A model generated the notes under the pieces. It made no database searches. It was not told where the DNA came from and was given only the letters and a program-made list of their open reading frames with translations. The translations under genes were made by a program, and so were the position numbers. Source: an uncultured Collinsella sp. (lineage in GTDB: Bacteria > Actinomycetota > Coriobacteriia > Coriobacteriales > Coriobacteriaceae). Taken from it: 19,731 bases of DNA. This document shows positions 7,106 through 13,893 of this stretch, piece after piece. The stretch's first letter is position 1. Every line of letters begins with the position of its first letter. The stretch lies in the NCBI GenBank assembly GCA_959020035.1, contig CAUEQX010000016.1:1-19731 (forward strand), read 5' to 3'.

Positions 7106-7162
7106 TAAGCCTCTTGATAGAAAAAGAGCTGGAGTTGCGCATCGTTGAGAGGCTTTCCAGCT
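7106..7162 (-). promoter_or_regulatory. Structured leader of the Abi_2-like gene
   Basis: In minus-strand RNA order: A = AGCTGGA (7162-7156), B = AAGCCTCT (7155-7148), A' = TCCAGCT (7133-7127) followed by CTTTTTCT, and B' = AGAGGCTT (7114-7107), ending one base before the ATG. A:A' would form a terminator-like hairpin with a U-run; B:B' would bury the ribosome-binding site. The two pairings are interleaved. It could be an attenuator, a self-regulating leader, or a remnant of an RNA gene partnered with the Abi protein. Confidence 0.5.
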
Positions 7163-7175
7163 TTAGCAAAACAAA

Positions 7176-7202
7176 CTTATAAGATGCGACGGGCCGCGTC
7201 AA
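7176..7202 (-). promoter_or_regulatory. Possible promoter for the Abi_2-like gene
   Basis: On the minus strand, TTGACG (complement of 7197-7202) and TATAAG (complement of 7176-7181) are good hexamers with a short 15-bp spacer. Transcription would start just before the structured leader. Confidence 0.4.
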
Positions 7203-7275
7203 GATAATTGCTTGACAGCCTAGGAGGCGGCTGGTTGGCTGGCTTAAAACCCAGCGCGTGAAATGACGCTCCACG

Positions 7276-7914
7276 CTATTCAGCGCGCTTGATAGGATGA
7301 CGAACCACAGTCTTAAGTTTCTCCGGCGCACACTTGCGTGGATCGGAAAGATAGATTTCGTGATGTAAACGGGTGTCTGAGAAGTCGGGGACATAGCCCT
7401 GCTCGGTCGCATATTCATGCATGGCGTCTACGGTTGCCGGCTCGCTGTCGTGGGGTCCGGTATGCATGCATTGAACGCAGAGACCCTCGTCAACTTTAAG
7501 CAGCTCGACGGCAGAAAAGTCCAGTTTCTTTTTGGCCGTGGCTTCCGCGACCGCCCAGTCAAAGTCATCCTGAGTGACGAAATCGGGCAGGCGGATGCAC
7601 GAGATAAAGTTGAAATCGTCCTTGCGTACATAATCGATGTCGCCGCTCGGGGAGTCTTGCCACCAGAAGCCCTCGAGCGGCGGTACCACAAAGTCGAAAT
7701 AGCCCTCGATACTCCTTGAGCCTTTCTTTGACATCTTGACGGTATAGGCGATGCCGTAAAGCAGCGGCAGGGCATTTTGATACTCGCCACCTTCGGTATT
7801 TGGGTCGCCCTTTCCGCGAACGGCAACGTAGCTCATAGGCGGGACAGTTATGATACTCGGCTTGCTTGCAGGTCTGTAGAGCTCCTTGCATTCCTTCTTA
7901 AAGTCGAACGCCAT
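7276..7914 (-). CDS. GyrI-like small-molecule-binding protein
   Basis: 212 residues, soluble, no signal peptide. The opening MAFDFKKECKELYRPASKPS, then ITVPPMSYVAVRGKGDPN, KGSRSIEGYFDFVVPPLEGFWW and the later MHTGPHDSEPATVDAMHEY match a widespread family of stand-alone GyrI-like (SOUL/AraC effector-domain fold) proteins of about 200-215 residues. In the wider superfamily, members bind small hydrophobic molecules; E. coli GyrI/SbmC counters gyrase poisons. The ligand here is unknown. A LexA-box-like palindrome sits 57-70 bp upstream of the start codon, overlapping the likely promoter (TATGAT nearby), suggesting damage induction. Family call is fairly sure; function is not. Confidence 0.8.
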   Translation of the reverse strand: MAFDFKKECKELYRPASKPSIITVPPMSYVAVRGKGDPNTEGGEYQNALPLLYGIAYTVKMSKKGSRSIEGYFDFVVPPLEGFWWQDSPSGDIDYVRKDDFNFISCIRLPDFVTQDDFDWAVAEATAKKKLDFSAVELLKVDEGLCVQCMHTGPHDSEPATVDAMHEYATEQGYVPDFSDTRLHHEIYLSDPRKCAPEKLKTVVRHPIKRAE

Positions 7915-7970
7915 GTTGGCCGCCTTTCTGCGTATTGGCCTGCTTAGATAGCGGAATCATATCATAGAAA

Positions 7971-7984
7971 CGAACAGCTGTTCG
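7971..7984. promoter_or_regulatory. LexA-box-like palindrome upstream of the GyrI-like gene
   Basis: CGAACAGCTGTTCG is a perfect 14-bp palindrome of the form CGAAC-N4-GTTCG, matching the core of the actinobacterial SOS box (TCGAAC-N4-GTTCGA). It lies in the divergent gap, nearer the GyrI-like gene, next to TATGATATGAT on the minus strand. No lexA gene is in the window. Confidence 0.5.
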
Positions 7985-8080
7985 AATGATTTGGCTGACA
8001 GATTGAGATGCGTGCGTTGTGTTTGGCGGTCGGCCTGACCCCATCGATGATTTCTCTGCCTCCCCGGCGCCTCATCTATA

Positions 8081-8131
8081 GCTGCCGTTTCCCCATATAG
8101 AACCTGCCAAAATAAACCCGTCCCTTTTTAG
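8081..8131 (-). repeat. Dispersed GGGACAGG repeat, copy D (degenerate)
   Basis: Read on the minus strand it contains AAAAAGGGACGGGTTTATTT, then TTGGCAGGTT and a tail CTATATGGGGAAACGGC, matching the other copies at 11657, 16527 and 17736. The left CCTGCC arm is missing, so it cannot form the full hairpin. It lies in the intergenic region 55 bp before the ABC ATPase start, not after a gene. Confidence 0.75.
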
Positions 8132-8185
8132 TCGGTGCGAAATGGGTAATACTAAAGAGTTATCCGACCAGATGGGAACCGATCG

Positions 8186-8887
8186 ATGGCTTATATCGAA
8201 TTCAAAGACGTCATCAAGGCATACGGCGAGGGCGACGCCCGCATTCACGCACTCGACGGCGCGAGCTTTACGGTCGAGCGCGGCGAGCTCGCCATCATTT
8301 TGGGTGCTTCGGGTGCCGGCAAGACCACGGCGCTCAACATTCTGGGCGGCATGGATACGGCGACTTCCGGCACCGTGACGGTGGACGGGCGCGATGTGAG
8401 CTCCGCTAACGAGGCGCAGCTCGTGGAATACCGCCGCGCCGACGTCGGCTTTGTCTTCCAGTTCTACAATCTGGTCCCCAACCTGACGGCGCTCGAAAAT
8501 GTTGAGCTTGCGGCGCAAATCTGCCCTGATTCGCTCGATGCCGAGCAAACGCTTCGTCAGGTTGGCCTGGGCGAGCGCCTGGGCAACTTTCCGGCACAGC
8601 TTTCAGGCGGCGAGCAGCAGCGCGTGTCCATTGCCCGCGCACTGGCAAAGAACCCCAAGCTGCTTTTGTGCGACGAGCCCACGGGCGCACTTGACTATAA
8701 AACCGGCAAGCAGATCTTGCAGCTGCTGCAGGACACTTGCCGCAAGCAGGGCATTACGGTCATCATCATCACCCACAACTCCGCGCTGGCGCCCATGGCC
8801 GATCGCCTGATCCGCTTTAAGAACGGTCGCGTGGAGAGCGAGACGGTCCAGCAAAATCCCGTGCCTATCGAGACGATCGAGTGGTAG
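8186..8887 (+). CDS. ABC transporter ATP-binding protein (MacB/LolD type)
   Basis: 233 residues. It is the ATPase that powers the FtsX-like permease encoded next. Walker A GASGAGKTT is at 40-48, the Q-loop glutamine in FQFYNLVPNLTALENV at Q92, signature LSGGEQQR at 139-146, Walker B LLLCDE with DEPTGALD at 159-170, and the H-loop histidine in IIITHNS at H197. The PNLTALENV stretch and overall length are typical of the MacB/LolD subfamily, which drives mechanotransmission-type export or lipoprotein/peptide handling rather than classic import. The start has only a modest GGGAA upstream. The stop codon lies against the permease start, so the two are translationally coupled. Confidence 0.95.
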   Translation: MAYIEFKDVIKAYGEGDARIHALDGASFTVERGELAIILGASGAGKTTALNILGGMDTATSGTVTVDGRDVSSANEAQLVEYRRADVGFVFQFYNLVPNLTALENVELAAQICPDSLDAEQTLRQVGLGERLGNFPAQLSGGEQQRVSIARALAKNPKLLLCDEPTGALDYKTGKQILQLLQDTCRKQGITVIIITHNSALAPMADRLIRFKNGRVESETVQQNPVPIETIEW

Positions 8888-8892
8888 CGCCC

Positions 8893-11658
8893 ATGGACCA
8901 AGACCGCCAAAACAGCCTACGCCGCGACGCGCAGAACACGGAGCGCGAGCAGGATTTTACGACCTACCGCACTGCCCAAAGCTCAAACGATATGGTGCCG
9001 ACGGTTTTTCGCCGTGGCATCTACCGCACAATCCGAGGCAGTCTTAAGCGCTTTTTGTCAATCGTGGTCATCACCGCGCTTGGCGTGAGCGTGATGTGCG
9101 GCCTTAAGGCGGGTTGCGAGGACCTGTGTGATTCGGTTGATGCCTACTTCGACCAGCAAAATGTCTATGACATTAACGTGCAGTCGACCTATGGCCTGAC
9201 TGACGATGATCTCGACGCCATACAAGAGGTCGATGGCGTCGAAACGGCCGAGGGCATCTATACCGAGACCGCCCACACCGCCGTGGGCACAACGCGCGAG
9301 CGCGTGGTCGTGCAGAGTCTCTCCAAGGAGAACATCGATCAGCCGGTGCTCGTGAACGGCGATTTGCCCGAGAGCGCCGATGAAGTCGCGGTGACTTCGA
9401 AGTTCCTGAAGGCATCGGGCAAGAAAATCGGCGATACGGTGAGTTTTGCCGCCAATGACGCGAGCTCGTCCAATCAAAGCGCCAAGGACCAGTTTGCCGC
9501 GGGCGATTACACCATTACGGCTGAGGTCCTCGACCCCACTGATGTAAGTTCTGACTCGACAGTCAACGCCTTTCGCGCTGCTTCGGCGGCGGACTATAAG
9601 TTCTATGTGAGCGAGGACGCCGCGACATCTTCTTCCTACTCCGCGGTCCACGTGATCGTCGAGGGAGCCAAGAGCCTCAACTCCTATTCGGATTCCTACG
9701 CGGCAAAGATCAATGAGGTCAAGGGCAATATCGAGAAGATCCGCGAGGAGCGTGAGAAGGCGCGCGCCCAGGAGCTGACGGTCGACACGCCGGCGAGCTT
9801 GGACGCGGCTGAGCGTCAGGCGAATATGCTCTTTGGGATTGAGCAGGACAACATCAACCGCATGGCCGAGGGCAGCGACGAGCGTGCGCAGGCGCAAGCC
9901 GACCTGGATCAGCGTCGCGCCGCCGCCGATCAACAGTTTGCCGATGCCCGCGCCGAGCTTTCCGATCTGGGCGAATGCACCTGGTACATCCAGGACCGCG
10001 GCAACATCGCAAGCTACTCGAGCGTGGAGAGCGACAGCTCGTCAATTGAGGCCATCGCCACGGTGTTCCCGTTCATCTTCTTTATCGTCGCCGTGCTCAT
10101 CAGCCTTACCACCGCCACGCGTATGGTCGAGGAGGAGCGCACGCTCATCGGCCTGTATAAGGCACTCGGTTATTCGCGCGGACGCATCCTGTCCAAATAC
10201 GTGGACTATGCGCTGTGGGCTTGTCTGATCGGCGGCGTGCTCGGCAACATCATCGGATTTGTGGGCCTGCCGCTGTTCCTGTTTACGGTGTTCGACGACA
10301 TGTACTCACTGCCCCAGATGCTGCTTTCGTACGACATCGTGTCGTCGCTCGTGTCGGTGGCGCTGTTTGCCGTGGGCGTGGTGGGCGCCACGATTATCGC
10401 CTGCCGCCACGAGATGGCCGAGACCCCGGCCTCGCTCATGCGCCCCAAGGCCCCGCGCGCTGGCTCGCGCATCTTGCTCGAGCGCATCGGCTTTATCTGG
10501 CGCCGCATGGGCTTTTTGAACAAGGTCGCTGCACGCAACCTATTCCGCTATAAAAAGCGCGCCTTTATGACCATCTTTGGCATCGCGGGTTGCACCGCGC
10601 TTGTGATCTGCGGTATGGGTATTCGCGACACGTCGGTCGCGCTTTCGCCCAAGCAGTACGGCCACATCACACGCTACGATCTGCTGGCGGTCGCCAATCC
10701 CGACGATTTTTCGCAGACGTGCGCGGCATTGGATGAGCGCAGCGCGGCCAATGATTCCAACGTGACCGTGACTTCGACGCTGCCGATTATGACCGACAAC
10801 GTCACCTTTACATTCGGCGGAAAGAGCGAGACCGTGCAGCTGATTGTGGTGCCCGATGACCGCACGAACGACCTGGACGACTACGTGCGTCTCGAGGATG
10901 AGTCCAAAGAGCCACTGTCTTTGCGTGACGGAGACGTGTATCTGAGCAAGAGTTCACAGCTGGTTCTTGGGATTCAGCCGGGCGACACGGCGCAGGTCCA
11001 GGATTCGTCGCTCAACGTCGCCAAGGTCAAAGTCAGCGACATCTCGCTCAACTATTTGGGCAACACGCTCTATATGACGCAGGGCACCTATGAGCGCGCG
11101 TTCGGCCGAAGCGCGCGTCTTAACGGCATCTTTGTGCTGCTTAAGGGCTCGTCGGCCGACCAGATTGCGTTTAGCAAGAATCTTAAGAGTGACGGTTGGC
11201 TCACCATCTCGAGCACGGCCGAACATTGGCAGAACTACGAGGCGAACTTCACTATCATCAATTCCGTCGTGGTGCTCGTGACCTTTATGGCGGCGTGCCT
11301 GTCGTTTGTGGTGGTGTTTACGTTGTCCAACACGAATATCTCCGAGCGCGAGCGCGAGCTGGCGACCATCAAGGTGCTGGGCTTCCGCCGTGGCGAGGTA
11401 CACCATTACGTCAACAAGGAGACGTTGATCCTCACGGCGATTGGCACCGCACTGGGCGTGCCGCTGGGTGGCCTGCTTGCCGAGAGCTTTACGTACATCC
11501 TGCAGATGCCGTCGCTGTACTTTGACGTTGAGGTCGAGCCGCTAAGCTACGTGCTCGCCGTAGTGCTTTCCTTCGGCTTTACGTTTATCGTCAACCTCGC
11601 CACCAACCGAACGCTCAACAAGATCGACATGGTCGGCGCCCTCAAGAGCGCCGACTAA
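8893..11658 (+). CDS. Large FtsX-like ABC transporter permease
   Basis: About 921 residues from this ATG; GTG at 8881, overlapping the ATPase stop, would add four. Layout: a cytoplasmic head, a first membrane helix (about 54-72, LSIVVITALGVSVMCGL), a roughly 310-residue outside domain with an Ala/Glu/Arg-rich coiled-coil stretch (about 278-360), an FtsX block with three helices (about 388-505, containing TRMVEEERTLIGLYKALGYS), a conserved linker NKVAARNLFRYKKRAFMTI leading into another helix, a second outside domain, and a C-terminal FtsX block (ERERELATIKVLGFRRGEVH) with the last three helices. This duplicated plan is typical of large Gram-positive FtsX-family permeases. The substrate is not evident. 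The repeat at 11657 overlaps its stop codon. Confidence 0.93.
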   Translation: MDQDRQNSLRRDAQNTEREQDFTTYRTAQSSNDMVPTVFRRGIYRTIRGSLKRFLSIVVITALGVSVMCGLKAGCEDLCDSVDAYFDQQNVYDINVQSTYGLTDDDLDAIQEVDGVETAEGIYTETAHTAVGTTRERVVVQSLSKENIDQPVLVNGDLPESADEVAVTSKFLKASGKKIGDTVSFAANDASSSNQSAKDQFAAGDYTITAEVLDPTDVSSDSTVNAFRAASAADYKFYVSEDAATSSSYSAVHVIVEGAKSLNSYSDSYAAKINEVKGNIEKIREEREKARAQELTVDTPASLDAAERQANMLFGIEQDNINRMAEGSDERAQAQADLDQRRAAADQQFADARAELSDLGECTWYIQDRGNIASYSSVESDSSSIEAIATVFPFIFFIVAVLISLTTATRMVEEERTLIGLYKALGYSRGRILSKYVDYALWACLIGGVLGNIIGFVGLPLFLFTVFDDMYSLPQMLLSYDIVSSLVSVALFAVGVVGATIIACRHEMAETPASLMRPKAPRAGSRILLERIGFIWRRMGFLNKVAARNLFRYKKRAFMTIFGIAGCTALVICGMGIRDTSVALSPKQYGHITRYDLLAVANPDDFSQTCAALDERSAANDSNVTVTSTLPIMTDNVTFTFGGKSETVQLIVVPDDRTNDLDDYVRLEDESKEPLSLRDGDVYLSKSSQLVLGIQPGDTAQVQDSSLNVAKVKVSDISLNYLGNTLYMTQGTYERAFGRSARLNGIFVLLKGSSADQIAFSKNLKSDGWLTISSTAEHWQNYEANFTIINSVVVLVTFMAACLSFVVVFTLSNTNISERERELATIKVLGFRRGEVHHYVNKETLILTAIGTALGVPLGGLLAESFTYILQMPSLYFDVEVEPLSYVLAVVLSFGFTFIVNLATNRTLNKIDMVGALKSAD

Positions 11659-11710
11659 CCTGCCAAAAAGGGACAGGTTTATTTTGGCAGGTTTTATCTG
11701 GGCAAACGCC
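11657..11710 (+). repeat. Dispersed GGGACAGG repeat, copy A
   Basis: AACCTGCCAAAA (11657-11668) and TTTTGGCAGGTT (11682-11693) are perfect 12-bp arms around a 13-nt loop, followed by TTATCTGGGCAAACGCC. The repeat begins on the last two bases of the permease TAA stop codon. Its 3' tail doubles as the left arm of the following terminator. The nearly identical copy B is at 16527. Confidence 0.9.
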
Positions 11711-11748
11711 GGACAACCATTAGGTGGTCCGGCGTTTGCCCCGTTTTG
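11700..11748 (+). terminator. Intrinsic terminator of the ABC operon
   Basis: GGGCAAACGCCGGAC (11700-11714) is perfectly complementary to 11727-11741, with a short inner ACC/GGT extension, and is followed by CGTTTTGC. The left arm is shared with the tail of repeat copy A. Confidence 0.75.
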
Positions 11749-11774
11749 CTGGGGATATTTGTCGCTCAGTGCCC

Positions 11775-12095
11775 TTACTGGCCAATCCAGTGCTGCGCAT
11801 AGCTCTTAATGTCCTCGGTAAAACCGTCAAGGTCGTCAAGGGTAATCACGCTGTCGATAAGCAAATTGGCTATCTCGCGGTGCATTGTGCTGCGGCGAAT
11901 GTCGTTTGCAATTACGCCTGAGGACAGCTTGTTTCTATTGAGGCTCTCTTCTAGTGCCCAAAATCTACTGGACGCTTCGCTGTCGCCATTCAGTATCTCA
12001 ACGTACTGGCCGATGAGCTTTTCCATATAACGTTCTTGCCATTGAGGAAGCATTTTCTTAAACAGCTTCCAGTCGCTTTCGGCTACGTCGCGCAT
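11775..12095 (-). CDS. Small conserved hypothetical protein
   Basis: 106 residues, mostly predicted helix, no membrane segment or signal peptide. It begins MRDVAESDWKLFKKMLPQWQ, with ERYMEKLIGQYVEIL, SSRFWALEESLNRNK and a C-terminal IANLLIDSVITLDDLDGFTE. It resembles a family of about 100-residue proteins common in gut Firmicutes and Actinobacteria that are sometimes labelled multidrug transporter in error; nothing in the sequence supports transport. GGAGG lies 5 nt before the ATG at 12095 and fixes the start; a TTG six codons upstream would place that site inside the gene. A sampled 60-base line is about 48% GC, below the neighbours. Function unknown. Confidence 0.8.
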   Translation of the reverse strand: MRDVAESDWKLFKKMLPQWQERYMEKLIGQYVEILNGDSEASSRFWALEESLNRNKLSSGVIANDIRRSTMHREIANLLIDSVITLDDLDGFTEDIKSYAQHWIGQ

Positions 12096-12214
12096 ATGTC
12101 CTCCGCTCGTCAAACGGGCTTTTCATTTGCCTTTCATTCTATTTGGTTTTCGCTCGCAAGCGTGGATGAGAGGCTCTCTTTAGCCTTCGAGATAGGGCTT
12201 GAATGGGTCGTATG

Positions 12215-12371
12215 CCACAAAATGGGCCTATCTACTATGTTTAATTGGATACCCTCAACCATGCCGGGAAAACAAAAAACAAAACCGCAGGTAGAAGGCC
12301 TGCCGATTTTCGAAAAGGCGGTCATGGTTGGCCCCATCGAGTTAAACGTAGTAGATGGCCCCATTTCGTGG
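12215..12371. repeat. Large imperfect palindrome E7 (49-bp arms)
   Basis: Arms at 12215-12263 and 12323-12371 match at 38 of 49 positions when one is inverted. Four of the eleven mismatches become G-U pairs in plus-strand RNA. In the 59-nt centre, GCAGG-tagaagg-CCTGC (12287-12303) forms a nested hairpin. The open frames crossing it on both strands mirror each other and are products of the symmetry. With E4 and E5 it fills the 578-bp gene-free stretch between the hypothetical gene and pfkA. Confidence 0.8.
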
Positions 12372-12425
12372 CGGACCATCAAACGAACGCCGATGCTTGT
12401 GCTGTAGCCGCTCCGATCATACGTA

Positions 12426-12492
12426 AGTTGCGGTGGAATAGTTCCTAGATTCAGCCATTTGCGGGCTAAGCAGGAACTATTTCACCGCAACT
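12426..12492. repeat. Palindrome E4 (21-bp arms)
   Basis: Arms 12426-12446 and 12472-12492 (left begins AGTTGCGGTG) pair at 20 of 21 positions, the exception being a G-T wobble. The 25-nt loop holds a short AGCC/GGCT pairing (12453-12456/12464-12467). No gene or U-tract is associated. Confidence 0.82.
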
Positions 12493-12553
12493 GAATTTCA
12501 GGCCAGGCACCCGCAGCAAGAAGACGAATAACCTCGGCGAGTATGTAAACGCA

Positions 12554-12650
12554 GGGCCCTCCGACCCCGCCCGACGATTTCGATTGGCGACCTTTGACGG
12601 AGTCAAGGGAGGAGCCAAATCGAAATACGTCGGGCGGGGTCGGAGGGCCC
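12554..12650. repeat. Composite palindrome E5 downstream of pfkA
   Basis: Perfect 23-bp GC-rich outer arms (12554-12576/12628-12650, starting GGGCCCTCCG), then inner arms TTTCGATTGGC (12578-12588) against 12614-12625 with one bulged base, then an apical hairpin TTGAC-gga-GTCAA (12594-12606). Nearly the whole 97 bp is base-paired. It lies 23 bp after the pfkA stop and may end that transcript, though no U-tract follows. Confidence 0.88.
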
Positions 12651-12673
12651 GATGGGATGAATTTCGGCTGAGG

Positions 12674-13753
12674 CTATTCGTCGCCGAAGCTGATGCCCAA
12701 CGCCTTGGCCTCGCGCACCAGATCGCTCTGGGGGTCGACATACTTGAGCTTGCCGGCGACATCCTCGAGCGGCATGTGGCACATCTTGCCGTCACGCAGA
12801 GCGATCATGTAGCCAAACTCGCCGCGTAGGCAGCCCAGTGCTGCCTCGACGCCGCACTGGGTCGCAAAGATGCGGTCCTGGGCGTCGGGTTGGCCGCCGC
12901 GCTGCGTGTGGCCGGGGATGGCGACGCGGGTCTCGCGACCGGTCTTGGCCTCGATCTCCTTGGCGATGTCGTAGACGATCGACGGGCTCGTGCGCTCGGC
13001 GAGCTTCTTCTTGTACTCCTTCTTGGACAGCGCCGCGTCCTCCTTGGAGATAGCACCCTCGGCGACGGCCACGATGGTAAAGCGGCTGCCGGTTTCCATG
13101 CGATGCTCGATGGTCTTGATGACGTTATCCATGTCGTAGGGGATCTCGGGAATCAAGATGACATCCGCGCCGCCCGCGACGCCGGCGTACAGCGGAATCC
13201 AGCCAACCTTGTGGCCCATGATCTCGATAACGAACACGCGGCCGTGGCTCGAAGCGGTGGTGTGGATGTCGTCGATGCACTTGGTGGCGACGTCGATGGC
13301 GCTCGTAAAGCCAAACGTCAGCTCGGTGCCCCAGGTGTCGTTATCGATGGTCTTGGGCAGGGCGATAACGTTGAGGCCCTCTTCGCGCAGGCGGTTGGCG
13401 GTCTTGGTGGAGCCGTTGCCGCCCAGCATAAACAGGCAGTCGAGCTGCAGCTTATGATAGATGTGGACCATCGCCGGCACCTTCTCGACACCATCGGCCT
13501 CGGGGGTATCCAGACGCTTGAACGGCGTGCGGCTCGTGCCCAGGATGGTGCCGCCGCGGGTGAGGATACCGCTAAAATCGGCGGGCGTCATGACGCGGAA
13601 CCTGCTGTAGATAAGGCCCTGGTAGCCGTCCTCAAAACCGTAGATCTCGATAGGTTCTTCGCTATTGGTCATAAGCGTTTTGACGATGCCGCGCATGGTG
13701 GCGTTGAGCGCCTGGCAGTCGCCGCCACTGGTAAGAAGACCGATCCTGAGCAT
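12674..13753 (-). CDS. pfkA: 6-phosphofructokinase
   Basis: 359 residues. It phosphorylates fructose 6-phosphate to the 1,6-bisphosphate in glycolysis. The N-terminal loop is TSGGDCQALNA (8-18), the phosphate-donor site is GGNGS (111-115), the catalytic segment is PKTIDND (133-139), and MGHKVGWIPLYAG, the sugar-binding IPEIPYD and PGHTQRGGQPDAQDR follow. At the positions that separate donors, Gly114 (E. coli 104) favours ATP while Lys134 (E. coli 124) is the residue seen in PPi-type and actinobacterial ATP enzymes. Asn113 replaces the usual acidic residue (Asp103) that contacts magnesium. ATP use is more likely, PPi cannot be excluded. GAAGGA precedes the ATG. A hairpin lies in the leader. 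Confidence 0.93.
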   Translation of the reverse strand: MLRIGLLTSGGDCQALNATMRGIVKTLMTNSEEPIEIYGFEDGYQGLIYSRFRVMTPADFSGILTRGGTILGTSRTPFKRLDTPEADGVEKVPAMVHIYHKLQLDCLFMLGGNGSTKTANRLREEGLNVIALPKTIDNDTWGTELTFGFTSAIDVATKCIDDIHTTASSHGRVFVIEIMGHKVGWIPLYAGVAGGADVILIPEIPYDMDNVIKTIEHRMETGSRFTIVAVAEGAISKEDAALSKKEYKKKLAERTSPSIVYDIAKEIEAKTGRETRVAIPGHTQRGGQPDAQDRIFATQCGVEAALGCLRGEFGYMIALRDGKMCHMPLEDVAGKLKYVDPQSDLVREAKALGISFGDE

Positions 13754-13791
13754 GATGAATCCTTCCGGGCAAGTTATAACATGCGCATAAG

Positions 13792-13824
13792 TTTACCCCC
13801 GCACACTGTTGATACGGGGGTAAA
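13792..13824. repeat. Hairpin in the pfkA upstream gap
   Basis: TTTACCCCCG (13792-13801) and CGGGGGTAAA (13815-13824) are a perfect 10-bp inverted repeat with a 13-nt spacer, about 39 bp before the pfkA start. It could be an operator, a leader hairpin, or the end of the upstream amide-hydrolase transcript (in minus-strand RNA it lacks a trailing U-run). Confidence 0.6.
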
Positions 13825-13893
13825 ACGTGTTAGCTCAAGCGTATAGAAATGTAAACAACGTCAGGCGAGCGTAAGGTCGACGAGCCTGGGTCC

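Noticed and set aside
12036..12407. Plus- and minus-strand small ORFs over 12134-12407
   Set aside because: Their peptides mirror each other because they cross palindrome E7; no ribosome site. Treated as repeat, not genes.
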